From positions 100,005-164,004 of the forward strand of contig CAVPOY010000031.1 of NCBI GenBank assembly GCA_963707135.1: DNA of 64,000 nt, in the 5' to 3' direction. This document shows, one piece after another, positions 45,500 through 54,204 of the stretch. This DNA comes from JBGSTR01 sp963707135 (lineage in GTDB: Bacteria; Pseudomonadota; Gammaproteobacteria; Chromatiales; Chromatiaceae). The translations under genes were made by a program, and so were the position numbers. A model generated the notes under the pieces. It was not told the origin of the DNA, made no database searches, and saw only the letters and a list, made by a program, of their open reading frames with translations. Every line of letters begins with the position of its first letter. Position 1 is the first letter of the stretch.

Positions 45500-46447
45500 T
45501 CAGGAACGCCCGGCGAGCAGACCCTCGGCTTCATTATTTCCCTTTTGTCTCGCGAGATCGGCGGCGGTGTGCCCGTGAGAGTCCACCAGCCCCGTGTCCG
45601 CCTTATGCTCGATCAGGGTCTTGATCAGCCCGTTGTGATCGGTGACCACGGCCTCCATCAACGCCGTTGCACCGTCTCGATCCTGGAGGTTCACATTGGC
45701 CCCGTTCGCGAGCAATGCCCCGGCGATATCTTCATGGCCCTGGCCCGCTGCCACAATCAGCGCCGAGGCCCCATCCTTGTCGACGGCGTCGACATTGGCC
45801 CCAAGTCCCAGCAGAGTGGTCACCTCGTCGAGGTGCCCCTGCTCCGCCGCGATCAGCAATGCCGTTGCCCCCCGCTTGTCCCGAGACTCGAGGTCGGCGC
45901 CGCCTTTGACCAGCAGCGGCAACACCTCCGCGTGTCCCTTCTCGGCGGCTTGCATCAGCGCGTTCTTACCTTCCTTGTCGGAGGCCTTCGGGTCGGCCCC
46001 GCGGTACAGCAGCTGCTCGACCATATCGGTTATGCCGTAGCGCGAGGAGATCATCAGCGCGTCCCAGCCGGCGCGGGTGCGGTCGTGCAGATTGGCCCCC
46101 AGCTCGATCAGCATGGCGCTGATGCCGATGTGACCGTTCTCGGCCGCGAAAGTCAGCGCGGTGCAGCCGGCAACCGTACGCGCATTGATACTCGCGCCCC
46201 GGGTGAGCAGCAGGGCCACGGTCTCGAGCTCGCCGACCTCCGTGGCCATCATAAGCGCCGTCTTGCCGAACTGGTTGGCGGAGTTGACGTCGGCCCCCTT
46301 GTCGAGCAGCGCCTCGGCGGTTTGCAGATCACCGACGATCACCGCGCGGCGCAGCTCGGTGCCGAGGTCGGGCTCCGCGGCGCTCGCCGACAGCGCGGCC
46401 GCGAGCAGAAGGGCGCCGCAGATCAGGGGGGTCGGCTTCGAAATCAT
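45500..46447 (-). CDS. Exported ankyrin-repeat protein
   Basis: A 315-residue periplasmic protein: signal peptide (ICGALLLAAALSASAAEPDL), then nine or so 33-residue ankyrin repeats (FGKTALMMATEVGELETVAL; GCTALTFAAENGHIGISAML; GATALLIAAEQGHLDEVTTL and more). Ankyrin stacks are protein-binding scaffolds. ATG 46447 is the start that yields a proper signal peptide; a longer frame upstream overlaps the napC gene. It lies between the tetraheme cytochrome (55 bp upstream) and fccA (147 bp downstream), so it may assemble or chaperone the sulfide-oxidising complex; this is inference from position. Confidence 0.85.
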   Translation of the reverse strand: MISKPTPLICGALLLAAALSASAAEPDLGTELRRAVIVGDLQTAEALLDKGADVNSANQFGKTALMMATEVGELETVALLLTRGASINARTVAGCTALTFAAENGHIGISAMLIELGANLHDRTRAGWDALMISSRYGITDMVEQLLYRGADPKASDKEGKNALMQAAEKGHAEVLPLLVKGGADLESRDKRGATALLIAAEQGHLDEVTTLLGLGANVDAVDKDGASALIVAAGQGHEDIAGALLANGANVNLQDRDGATALMEAVVTDHNGLIKTLIEHKADTGLVDSHGHTAADLARQKGNNEAEGLLAGRS

Positions 46448-46502
46448 AGGAGGGTCTCGCGGCTCACTAGCGCGACGCGGGGTCCACGGAATCCGTCTCC
46501 GG

Positions 46503-47072
46503 TCACTTGGCTTCCCCGGACGTGTCCGGCTCATCGGGCTCATCCGGCTCCTCGTGCGCCAGTCCGGTATGGCACTCGATGCAGGTCTGACCCTTGTCCT
46601 CCGCATTGGCGTGCTTGCTGCGCGCGCTGCGGTCCTGCGCCGAAAGATCCATGTTGGCGAAATCGTGACAGTTCCGGCACTCGCGCGAGTCCGTGGATTT
46701 CATCTTGGCCCAAACCCGGGTTGCCATATCCCAGCGGTGCGCCTCGTACTTCTCCGGGGTGTCGATGGTACCCAGTATCTCGTGGAAGACATCCTTCGCC
46801 GCCATGACCTTGGCGTACATCTTGGGCAGAAATTGCTGGGGCACGTGGCAATCCGAGCAGGTTGCCTGCACGCCGGAGCGATTCTTGTAGTGGATGGTTT
46901 CTTTGAATTCCTCGAGATTGACCTGCATGGAATGGCAGGAGGTACAGAACTCCATCTCGTTGGTGTAGGCGACGCCGAAGTTGAAGGCGCCGGCAAAGGC
47001 GATGCCGGCGAGGAACACCACGCTCAGTATGATCAGGGTTTTCTTGCGGGTGGACCGCGGACGCGTTGACAT
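46503..47072 (-). CDS. NapC/NirT-family membrane tetraheme cytochrome c
   Basis: A 189-residue cytochrome with one N-terminal membrane anchor (LIILSVVFLAGIAFAGAFNF) and four heme sites: CTSCH (43-47), CSDCH (72-76), CRNCH (132-136) and CIECH (164-168). The family (NapC, NirT, TorC, CymA) passes electrons between the quinone pool and periplasmic oxidoreductases. It is the first gene of the napC-ank-fccAB run, so it probably links FccAB or a related enzyme to quinones, for example returning electrons from sulfide to the quinone pool. The acidic EPDEPDEPD tail is unusual. No nap genes are nearby. Confidence 0.9.
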   Translation of the reverse strand: MSTRPRSTRKKTLIILSVVFLAGIAFAGAFNFGVAYTNEMEFCTSCHSMQVNLEEFKETIHYKNRSGVQATCSDCHVPQQFLPKMYAKVMAAKDVFHEILGTIDTPEKYEAHRWDMATRVWAKMKSTDSRECRNCHDFANMDLSAQDRSARSKHANAEDKGQTCIECHTGLAHEEPDEPDEPDTSGEAK

Positions 47073-47475
47073 CGGACCTAAGACCTCGGTGGTGTCCTGC
47101 GGACAGGTACTCCGGCTGCGGCCCCCCTTGCCCTCGCCGTACCCTGTCGTCTCGCAGGCTGTAATTCGTTCTTATGCGCCGCGATGTTATGCCATGAGTT
47201 TCCGGTTGCCAAGGTGCAAGGGTCAAGTGCGAGCCGCGTCTATCCGGTTTGGGCGCGCGCGAGGGCTAGTCCCTCGGCGGCCCGCCGGGGGTTGCGGTCC
47301 GGCGCCAACACTGGGGTGCAGGGGAGGACGGGGATGAGCGCTCGCGCGGGCGCGGCGCGCGCTCCGGGCGCCACACTCTTCAAGACATCCACGCCGCCAC
47401 GGAACACGAACACGCGGTTGTCGGGGACGTGCCCCCCTCACCCCGCCCTCTACCGCCGGGCGAGGGAACAAGAAG
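47073..47475. other. Intergenic segment, promoter region of the napC-fcc operon
   Basis: 403 bp between nadA and the tetraheme cytochrome gene. It should hold the promoter of the sulfide-oxidation operon near 47073-47200; no clear consensus hexamers are visible. The REP-like element at 47438-47471 is at the nadA end. Confidence 0.45.
47438..47471. repeat. REP-like palindrome, copy 3 (inverted)
   Basis: On the minus strand it reads CCCTCGCCCGGCGGTAGAGG then GCGGGGTGAGGGG, closely matching the element at 21441-21478. It lies between the nadA stop and the sulfide operon. Confidence 0.5.
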
Positions 47476-48546
47476 TCAGTCGGACAGGCGTCGCGCCCCG
47501 ATGCCGCGCTCGCGCGCGAAGGCCAGCATGCGTTGGATGGGCATCACGGCCCGCTCACGCACGGCCGGATCGATATGGATCTGCTGGTCCCCGGTGCGCA
47601 GAACCCGCTCCAGATTCTGCAGCGCGTTCATCGCCATCCAGGGGCAATGGGCGCAACTCTCGCAGGTCGCGCCTTCACCGGCCGTAGGTGCCGCGATCAG
47701 GGTCTTTCCCGGTGCAACCTGGTGCATCTTCCAGAAGATGCCCTCGTCGGTGGCAACGATAAACTCCTTGTTCGGCATCTCGGCCACCGCCCGGATCAGC
47801 GTCGTCGTGGAGCCGACGACATCGGCCTGATCGACCACCTCGTCAGGCGATTCAGGATGAACCAGCACGGCGGCATTCGGGTGGAGCCTGCGCAGACGGT
47901 CCAGGGCGAAGCCCTTGAACTCCTCGTGGACGACACAGGCGCCATCCCATAACAGCATTTTGGCGCCGGTCATGCGCTCGACATAATGGCCGAGGTGCTT
48001 GTCCGGCGCCCATAGGATCGGTTTTCCCTGCGCCGCCAGGTGCTCGACCACCGGCAGCGCGATGCTCGAGGTCACGACCCAGTCCGAGCGCGCCTTGACC
48101 TCAGCGCTGGTGTTCGCGTAGACGACCACGGTGTGATCGGGATGGGCGTCGCAGAAGGCGGAGAACTCGTCCGCCGGGCAACCCTCGTCGAGGGAGCAGG
48201 TCGCCGCGAGATCGGGCATCAGCACCCGCTTCTCCGGGTTCAGTATCTTGGCGGTCTCTCCCATGAATCGGACCCCGCAGACCACGAGCGTCTCGGCGTC
48301 CGTTTCCGTGCCGAAGCGGGCCATCTCCAGCGAGTCGGCGACATACCCTCCGGTCTCCTCGGCCAACTCCTGTAGGTCGCCGTCCGTGTAGTAATGGGCG
48401 ACGAGCGCCGCATTCTGTTGGTCGAGGAGCGACTTTATCCTGGCCTTTAGATCCGCCTTCTCACCCGGACTCAACGCGGGCCACTGCGGTTGGGGCGGAA
48501 CCTGAATCGGTGGCCGCGGCAGGGACGTGCCAGTGGAAGTGTTCAT
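47476..48546 (-). CDS. nadA: Quinolinate synthase A
   Basis: A 356-residue [4Fe-4S] enzyme that condenses iminoaspartate with dihydroxyacetone phosphate to quinolinate in NAD synthesis. Signatures: NAALVAHYYTDGDLQELAEE near residue 50, DLAATCSLDEGCPADEF with a cluster Cys (117), and the C-terminal CESCAHCPWMAMNALQN with the final cluster Cys. The length is normal for NadA of this type. It is 27 bp downstream of the NrtR-like regulator on the same strand, a clear functional pairing in NAD control. No nadB is in the window. Confidence 0.95.
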   Translation of the reverse strand: MNTSTGTSLPRPPIQVPPQPQWPALSPGEKADLKARIKSLLDQQNAALVAHYYTDGDLQELAEETGGYVADSLEMARFGTETDAETLVVCGVRFMGETAKILNPEKRVLMPDLAATCSLDEGCPADEFSAFCDAHPDHTVVVYANTSAEVKARSDWVVTSSIALPVVEHLAAQGKPILWAPDKHLGHYVERMTGAKMLLWDGACVVHEEFKGFALDRLRRLHPNAAVLVHPESPDEVVDQADVVGSTTTLIRAVAEMPNKEFIVATDEGIFWKMHQVAPGKTLIAAPTAGEGATCESCAHCPWMAMNALQNLERVLRTGDQQIHIDPAVRERAVMPIQRMLAFARERGIGARRLSD

Positions 48547-48573
48547 GATCGATGCTCCCCGTCACTTTCGCCA

Positions 48574-49248
48574 TCACTTGAGATAGTGGAGCCGGTCGCG
48601 CTCCCTCAGCCGGTAGACCCTCGCCGGACGATGACTGCCGCGGCGGCGCAACTCGCCGGTCTCCTCGATCTGCTCCAGCGCCAGCGCCCACTTGCGGAAA
48701 TTGCGCTTGTCCAGCTCGGCGTCAATCAGCGTCTCGTAGACCTGCTGCAGCTCGCCGAGGGTGAAGGTCTCGGCAAGCAGCTGGAACGCGATAGTCGAAT
48801 AGTCCAGTTTCGCGACCAGTCGCTGATGGGCCATCGCGATGATCTCGCCATGGTCGAAGGCCAGCTCCGGAAGATTCGCAATCGGAAACCACGCGGCCTC
48901 CGCGGCGTCGCTTGCGGCCCGGACCTGGATCCGATTCGCCGGGACCAGGGCGTAATAGGCGACGCTGATGATCCGCTCCCTCGGGTCGCGATCCGGGCGC
49001 CCAAAACTGTAGAGCTGCTCCAGGTAGACGCCGGTCACCCCGGTTTCCTCCGCGAGCTCGCGCGCCGCGCAGGCGTCCAGGTCCTCGTCGATGTCGAGGA
49101 AACCGCCGGGCAGGGCCCAACAACCCCTGAATGGCTCCCCGGAGCGACGAATCAACAGCAGTTGCAGCCGCTCGTCGATAACCGTGAAAACGACGACGTC
49201 CGTGGTCACGGCCGGGTGGGGGTAGACGTAGCTGTAGGTACCGGACAT
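48574..49248 (-). CDS. nrtR: NrtR-like Nudix/winged-helix regulator of NAD metabolism
   Basis: A 224-residue protein: an N-terminal Nudix domain, residues about 10-140, followed by a C-terminal winged helix (QLLAETFTLGELQQVYETLI and FRKWALALEQIEETGELRRR). NrtR proteins repress NAD-salvage and de novo genes and release DNA on binding ADP-ribose. The Nudix box GGFLDIDEDLDACAARELAE followed by ETG keeps the full G-x5-E-x7-RE-U-x-EE-x-G-U pattern, so it may also retain hydrolase activity, which many NrtRs have lost. nadA lies 27 bp downstream, and a perfect palindrome sits 32-50 bp ahead of the start. Alternative: a plain ADP-ribose pyrophosphatase with a wHTH tail. Confidence 0.82.
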   Translation of the reverse strand: MSGTYSYVYPHPAVTTDVVVFTVIDERLQLLLIRRSGEPFRGCWALPGGFLDIDEDLDACAARELAEETGVTGVYLEQLYSFGRPDRDPRERIISVAYYALVPANRIQVRAASDAAEAAWFPIANLPELAFDHGEIIAMAHQRLVAKLDYSTIAFQLLAETFTLGELQQVYETLIDAELDKRNFRKWALALEQIEETGELRRRGSHRPARVYRLRERDRLHYLK

Positions 49249-49279
49249 GTCGGTCGCGCCTTGTTCCTATTCGCGAAGA

Positions 49280-49298
49280 TAGTGTAGTCCTTACACTA
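49280..49298. promoter_or_regulatory. Candidate NrtR operator palindrome
   Basis: TAGTGTA (49280-49286), five bases, TACACTA (49292-49298) is a perfect 7-bp-arm palindrome. It is 32 bp upstream of the nrtR start codon and would control the nrtR-nadA transcript by autoregulation. Binding by NrtR is inferred from position; I cannot compare it with a defined consensus here. Confidence 0.55.
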
Positions 49299-49556
49299 AA
49301 TCAACGGCCGTGGTTTAGACGCGGGGTACCCCAGCCCCGTTGCCGGCCGTCGCCCCGTTGCCTCCATTCGAACCCGTGAGACACCGCCCACTTGCCGCGA
49401 CCTAGTAAGCTTTGCCGGCAGTCTCAGGTACGCCCTCCGTACCGGTAGGCAGCAGAAATCAATTGGGTATGGCAGTTGCTTCAAACCACCGTGAAGCGAT
49501 TGAGGGTACGCGAAGCCTTTGACTTCGCGACGACGGAGGACGCTAGGAGCGTCGAC

Positions 49557-50117
49557 ATGGGTCACAGATTGACGGAATTTTGCTCGCCGCATCCGAAAAG
49601 CGCCCGGTGCCATTCCGCAGAAACCGCGCTGAAGGGCGGCGGCCGTCTGAAGCGGATATCCAGTCAGCGCGGGATGACGCTGACCGAGCTGATGGTCGTC
49701 GTCGCGATCGTCGGTATCCTGGCCAGCGTCGCCGAAAACAGTTACAGCAGCTTCGTCTCAAGGGCACGGGTCACCGAAGGGCTGCTCATCGCCGAACGAC
49801 TCAAGACAGCGGTCAACGAAACCTACACGCTGGATTCGGTCATCCCCGAAAGCAACTCGGAGGCAGGCCTCCCGGACGAGGCCAGCTTCTCGAGTCGGTA
49901 TGTCGAGTGGGCGAGGCTGAAGCGAGTCGACGGCGAGATCCGCATCCAGGTGTCGTTCAGCGCCGCCGATCCCCAACTCGCGGGCAAGCGGCTGATACTA
50001 GTGCCGGAGGAAACCGGCTTCGGCATGCTCAAATGGACGTGCAAGCAGGCCGGTTTCGGGTACACGCTCCCCTACGACCTGACGCCGGCGTCCTGCCGGA
50101 ACCCCTACTGGGACTGA
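49557..50117 (+). CDS. Type IV pilin-like protein
   Basis: A 186-residue prepilin. A 39-residue leader ends in SSQRG, and the mature N-terminus MTLTELMVVVAIVGILASVA has the conserved Glu5 (MTLTE) and hydrophobic spine of class IVa pilins, processed by PilD. The rest is a globular head with a C-terminal Cys pair (LKWTCKQAG and TPASCRNPYW), a typical disulfide-loop. It could be a pilin or a minor pilin; a PilA-like pilus subunit is likely as it has the alanine-rich core and cysteine pair. No other pil gene is nearby. ATG 49557 gives the leader; no better start is visible. It is divergent from nrtR. Confidence 0.8.
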   Translation: MGHRLTEFCSPHPKSARCHSAETALKGGGRLKRISSQRGMTLTELMVVVAIVGILASVAENSYSSFVSRARVTEGLLIAERLKTAVNETYTLDSVIPESNSEAGLPDEASFSSRYVEWARLKRVDGEIRIQVSFSAADPQLAGKRLILVPEETGFGMLKWTCKQAGFGYTLPYDLTPASCRNPYWD

Positions 50118-50240
50118 AGCACGCCGACACCCGTAGCGTCAGTACGCGCTGGGCGGCCAAAGCGTCCGCCCGCCCCCTCGTCGCCGCGATGAGCTACATT
50201 GTCCGTAGCCCATGACCGCACGCGATTCCGAGACTAGGCG

Positions 50241-50669
50241 ATGCCCGCTGACACGGCCCGCTGGGAGCATTTCGAGCACCGCGCGGACATTGGCGTGGCG
50301 GGCTACGGCGCGACGATTTCCGAGGCGTTCGAGCAGGCGGCCCTGGGCATGAGCGCCGTGGTCTGCGATCCAGCCACGGTCGATCCGGCCGAGCGGGTCG
50401 AGATCGACTGCGAAGACCCCGATCCGGAGCTCTTGCTCGTGGACTGGCTGAATGCCCTGATCTTCGAGATGGCGACGCGCCGGATGCTGTTCTCGGGCTA
50501 CCGGGTACACCTGGACGGCGCGCGTCTGCTCGGCGAGGCCTGGGGAGAGGCCGTCGACCCGGAACGGCACCAGCCGGCGGTCGAGGTCAAAGGGGCCACC
50601 TATACCGAGCTCGCGGTGCGGCAGCTGCCCTCGGGCGGTTGGCTCGCGCGCTGCGTTCTGGATGTCTGA
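50241..50669 (+). CDS. Archease (RtcB cofactor)
   Basis: A 142-residue archease that helps RtcB, the RNA ligase encoded next, reach full turnover with guanylate and may support tRNA or RNA repair. The family start WEHFEHRADIGVAGYGATIS, then EAFEQAALGM and VVCDPATVDP, and metal-binding acidic residues (ERVEIDCEDPDPELLLVDWL) are present, as is ATYTELAVRQL near the C-terminus. The last codons overlap the rtcB start by 8 bp, so the two are coupled. The pair is a known bacterial operon. Confidence 0.93.
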   Translation: MPADTARWEHFEHRADIGVAGYGATISEAFEQAALGMSAVVCDPATVDPAERVEIDCEDPDPELLLVDWLNALIFEMATRRMLFSGYRVHLDGARLLGEAWGEAVDPERHQPAVEVKGATYTELAVRQLPSGGWLARCVLDV

Positions 50670-52113
50670 CCCGCGAGATCGCTCCATGGAAATCAAGACC
50701 TTTACCCGGCTCGACGAGTCCCGCTGGCGCATCGAGCCGAGGGGACCGATGCGCGTCCCCGCCGTGATTTTCGGCAGCGAGTCGCTGCTCCGCGCCATGG
50801 ACGACAAGGTCCTGGAGCAGGCGGCGAACGTCGCCAGCCTGCCGGGCATCGTCGGAGCGGCCTATGTGATGCCGGACGGGCATTGGGGCTATGGATTCCC
50901 CATCGGCGGCGTCGGTGCCTTCGACGCCGCCGAGGGTGGCGTCGTCTCCGGCGGCGGCGTCGGATTCGACATCTCCTGCGGCGTGCGCACACTGCACACG
51001 GGCCTCGACCGTGGGTCCGTCCTGAAGGCCCAGGACGCACTGGCGGACTCCCTCTATGCCCGGATACCGGCCGGTGTTGGCAGCACCGGCCAGGTCCACC
51101 TTGACCGTCACGGCATGGATGCCATGCTGGCCGGTGGCGCCGCCTGGGCCGTCGACCAGGGTTTTGGCCACCTCGAGGACCTGGCGCGGATCGAGGAGCG
51201 CGGCCGCGCCTCGGGCGCCGAGCCGTCGCGGGTACCCGAGCGGGCCAAGAAGCGGCAGCAGGACGAGATGGGCACGCTGGGCTCGGGCAACCACTACCTC
51301 GAGGTCCAGGAGGTCACCGAGATCTATGATGCGGAGACCGCCGCCGCCTTCGGCATCCGCGCGGGAGACATCAAAGTGAGTATCCACTGCGGATCCCGCG
51401 GACTCGGCCACCAGATCGGCACCGAGTACCTGAAGCGCATGGCGGTCTCCGCCCAGCGCTTCGGCATCCGGCTCCCGGATCGCGAGCTCGCCTGCGCACC
51501 GATTGACTCCGACGTCGGACGCGACTATCTGGGCGCCATGCGGGCGGCGATCAACTGCGCCCTGGCCAACCGTCAGATCCTCACCCACCTGGCGCGCCAG
51601 GTCTTCGCCGAACATTTCGGGACCGACCTGACCCTGCTCTACGACGTCTCGCACAACACCTGCAAGCTCGAGGAGCATAGGGTCGACGGCCGCAAGCGAC
51701 TGCTCTACGTGCATCGCAAGGGCGCGACCCGCGCCTTCGGCCCGGGCCACCCGGATTTGCCCGATGAACTGCGCGCGGTGGGTCAGCCGGTCCTGATCGG
51801 CGGCACCATGGGCACCGCCTCCTACGTCCTCGCCGGGACGGACCAGAGTATGGGACTCGCCTTCGGTTCCGCCTGCCACGGGGCGGGACGCGCGATGAGC
51901 CGGAACGCGGCGAGCCGCCGCTGGCAGGGACGGGCGGTACAGAACGAGCTTGCGAGCCGAGGTATCGTCCTGCGCAGCCCGTCGCCCCGCGGAATCGCCG
52001 AAGAGGCCCCCGGCGCCTACAAGAACGTCGACGAGGTCGTCGAGTCGGCCGACCGCGCGGGTCTCGCCCGCCGCGTGGCGCGGCTGGAGCCGCTGATCTG
52101 CATCAAGGGTTGA
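50662..52113 (+). CDS. rtcB: RNA-splicing ligase RtcB
   Basis: A 483-residue manganese-dependent RNA ligase that joins 2',3'-cyclic phosphate ends to 5'-OH ends. Active-site motifs: GGGVGFDISCGVRTLHTGLD (Mn ligands and Cys), LGSGNHYLEVQ, IHCGSRGLGHQIG, YDVSHNTCKLEEHRVDG, LLYVHRKGATRAFGPGHPDL and FGSACHGAGRAMSRNAA with the guanylation His. Full length. It overlaps archease by 8 bp. The codon usage and base composition are like its core neighbours. No rtcR-like sigma-54 activator is seen, so the operon is probably not under the usual rtcR control unless encoded elsewhere. Confidence 0.97.
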   Translation: MSDPRDRSMEIKTFTRLDESRWRIEPRGPMRVPAVIFGSESLLRAMDDKVLEQAANVASLPGIVGAAYVMPDGHWGYGFPIGGVGAFDAAEGGVVSGGGVGFDISCGVRTLHTGLDRGSVLKAQDALADSLYARIPAGVGSTGQVHLDRHGMDAMLAGGAAWAVDQGFGHLEDLARIEERGRASGAEPSRVPERAKKRQQDEMGTLGSGNHYLEVQEVTEIYDAETAAAFGIRAGDIKVSIHCGSRGLGHQIGTEYLKRMAVSAQRFGIRLPDRELACAPIDSDVGRDYLGAMRAAINCALANRQILTHLARQVFAEHFGTDLTLLYDVSHNTCKLEEHRVDGRKRLLYVHRKGATRAFGPGHPDLPDELRAVGQPVLIGGTMGTASYVLAGTDQSMGLAFGSACHGAGRAMSRNAASRRWQGRAVQNELASRGIVLRSPSPRGIAEEAPGAYKNVDEVVESADRAGLARRVARLEPLICIKG

Positions 52114-52650
52114 CGACCGGGATCGGGTGTCGCGGCCGAGCTACCCTGTCGGGCCAGGCACAACCGGGTCCGCTCCCTTTCCTGCCCGTTCCGGTACAGG
52201 AACCCGAGGTCGACGCTGCCGGCCCGGACGGATATTCTGATTCACCCAGACCAGATTCCCGGGGTCGTGCCCGCGCTTGATCTCCACCAGCCGCGGGGCA
52301 AGGTTCGTACAAGGGCTCTTCTACCCTGCGAAATTCAGAACCGGCCTCGGCAGGGACCAGAATTGAGGGCACTTCGAAAAAGTTGAGGTGCCCGTGCTGG
52401 GCCAGGATGTCCCGTCATTTTCGAGCACGCAAGCGCTTGAAAATGAAGCGAAGCGGAGATCGCAATCTTCGCTTCGCGTCTCGCAAAATCTCAGGCATGG
52501 GGTTTTTCGAGATCCCCATAACGGAATCCTCGCCTCAGCCCGAAGCCGGCGCCAGCGAAATGCATCAAGCCGCCGCTTGCCTCCACAGGGTGAGCGTCCT
52601 CACTGGGCCGACACACATCACCGATAGGCGCTTGTTTCAGAAATACTCAT
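52114..52650. other. Non-coding segment after rtcB
   Basis: 537 bp without a gene that I can support. It has a strong 13-bp hairpin at 52448-52477 whose 5' arm contains a 16-base sequence shared exactly with 21495-21510. Possibly the residue of a degraded insertion element: the GGTTTTTCGAGATCCCC segment near 52501 has the look of an element end, but no transposase remains. Confidence 0.4.
52448..52477. repeat. Perfect-to-near-perfect 13-bp hairpin
   Basis: GCGAAGCGGAGAT (52448-52460), CGCA loop, ATCTTCGCTTCGC (52465-52477): one G-T wobble in 13 pairs. The segment ATGAAGCGAAGCGGAG at 52443-52458 also appears at 21495-21510, next to a REP-like element, where a CTTCGC/GCGAAG palindrome is formed. 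Confidence 0.7.
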
Positions 52651-53175
52651 TCACCGAGCGAGCGGCGGCTCGTCGCCATACCTGTTAGGCCCCGCTTGCG
52701 TTGGCCGTGTGAGCCACCAAAGGATCAGCCCAGCGAGTACGAGCTGCACGATCCCGGCGACACCAAGACTTGCCATGCCTAGCCCGCTCGCTCCAGCCCT
52801 GACTGCCTCCTGGTCTACGCTCGTCGCCTCCAAATGCGCGACGCCGAAGACGCCGAGCATTAGGGCGAGGATCATAGCGACTGATACAGTCAGGGGAATC
52901 AGCAAGTACCAGCCGGGTCTGCCGGAATCGTGCAACCGTCGCCAGCCTACCGCTAGCAGCGGTAGGAAGGTCGCGAGAGAGAAGACGGGGCTCGCAATCT
53001 GCGTAGCTGGCTCCTGCGTCGTCTCAATGCCGAAGATTGCGCCATCGATGAACGTGGCGATGACCGAACCCAGGACGATGAAGAGGAAGAACCACCAGTA
53101 CTCCGGGCGCCGTGCACGACCCGAGAACGTGAGATATTTGCTGAAGCAGGTTCTGACCGCCGTTCCGAAACCCAT
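52651..53175 (-). CDS. DUF805 membrane protein
   Basis: A 174-residue inner-membrane protein of the DUF805 family: KYLTFSGRARRPEYWWFFLF at the N-terminus (typical F-x-GRAxRxEYW), followed by hydrophobic helices, the middle WRRLHDSGRPGWYLLIPLTV (a second family hallmark) and a C-terminal LVLAGLILWWLTRPTQAG. Roles of this family are unknown. It is a single gene between the non-coding 52114 segment and a 453-bp gap, with no apparent operon. Confidence 0.88.
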   Translation of the reverse strand: MGFGTAVRTCFSKYLTFSGRARRPEYWWFFLFIVLGSVIATFIDGAIFGIETTQEPATQIASPVFSLATFLPLLAVGWRRLHDSGRPGWYLLIPLTVSVAMILALMLGVFGVAHLEATSVDQEAVRAGASGLGMASLGVAGIVQLVLAGLILWWLTRPTQAGPNRYGDEPPLAR

Positions 53176-53628
53176 ACCTTAATCCCCTATCTCTCGGCGT
53201 TACTTCAGCCGCAAGGCCGCGCAAGCGCCCGCCGCCCGCGTTTCCCGAATGCAGGGTAACACGATGCCGCCTCAACCCAGGGTCTGGCGTTGCGGCGCGG
53301 CGTTGTCGGCAGAACGACCACGACACGTGAGCAAGGAAAACACAGTGCTGAGATTTCTCGGTGCGAGCCAGAAATACGTTGATTCCTTTCCTAACCAGGC
53401 CTAATCCTCGGTGGGCGGGTACGACCCACAGCGAGCACGCAGGCAAGCGGCTCGACCGTCCGCATAGGACGCAAAGCGGACGCTGAGAATCCGGATGCAC
53501 AGCCGAGTCCTTCGGCTTTCGCGGTGCTGGTAATCCGCCGAGACGACTTGTGCCCGCTGGATCGCAACCCGGGTGCTCTCGGAATCGGCGAGGGTTAGAA
53601 TCGCCTCTCGTGTCGGGGGAGACCAGCG
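53176..53628. other. Intergenic segment between DUF805 and the EAD/CHAT genes
   Basis: 453 bp. Several short open frames show no coherent coding pattern. The promoter of the conflict-system genes (plus strand) should lie near its right end; nothing distinct is seen. Confidence 0.4.
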
Positions 53629-54204
53629 ATGAAGGACAGTATCGAGCGACAAGACTATCTCTCCCTGGTCGAGGTCTTCGCAGCTCATCCGGACTTCAGG
53701 ACCGAAGACGGTCGCTGGAAGCTGGTCGACCAGGCATTTCGCGGCATCCCCGATGCAGAAAGGGCGAAAGGTGGCCTGGACCTCCGCGACCCGCCTCGCA
53801 ACGCGGCCGCGTCCCTTGTCGGGAGGCTCCTCGACTTCGGTCGCCTGGCCCAACGGCACACCCTGTCACTGGTTCTGGAGGCCCTGCGCGAGCGGGTCGG
53901 GGATGACCGGCGGGAGGAGCTCGATCGCCTCATCGGCGTGCTGGATGGGCACCAAGGGCAAACCCCGATCTCCCCGCCCAGGGCAGGAGCGGAATCCCCG
54001 CGCAACACGCATCAGGGAGCAGACCCATGCCGGAAACCTCGACCATCCTCTTTCTCGCGGCCAGCCCCGACGGGACGCAGAAGCTCGCCCTGGATCGGGA
54101 GGCCAGGGAGATCCGAAGCAAGATTCGCGCGGCCGATCATCGCGACTCGCTGGTCTTTCATACCGAGTGGGCGGTGCGGCCGGACGATCTCCTGCAGTAT
54201 CTGA
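53629..54204 (+). CDS. Effector-associated domain (EAD) protein
   Basis: The first about 110 residues are a helical adaptor domain, of the kind in bacterial conflict systems: YLSLVEVFAAHPDFRTEDGR, WKLVDQAFRGIPDAERAKGG, LDLRDPPRNAAASLVGRLLD, FGRLAQRHTLSLVLEALRE, and RREELDRLIGVLDG. These EADs recruit CHAT or trypsin effectors by homotypic contact. Beyond residue 115 the frame is basic and low-complexity and runs through the CHAT start region out of frame, so the real protein may end sooner or be fused to CHAT by a frameshift near 54000. The CHAT gene begins at 54027 in another frame. Confidence 0.7.
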   Translation: MKDSIERQDYLSLVEVFAAHPDFRTEDGRWKLVDQAFRGIPDAERAKGGLDLRDPPRNAAASLVGRLLDFGRLAQRHTLSLVLEALRERVGDDRREELDRLIGVLDGHQGQTPISPPRAGAESPRNTHQGADPCRKPRPSSFSRPAPTGRRSSPWIGRPGRSEARFARPIIATRWSFIPSGRCGRTISCSI

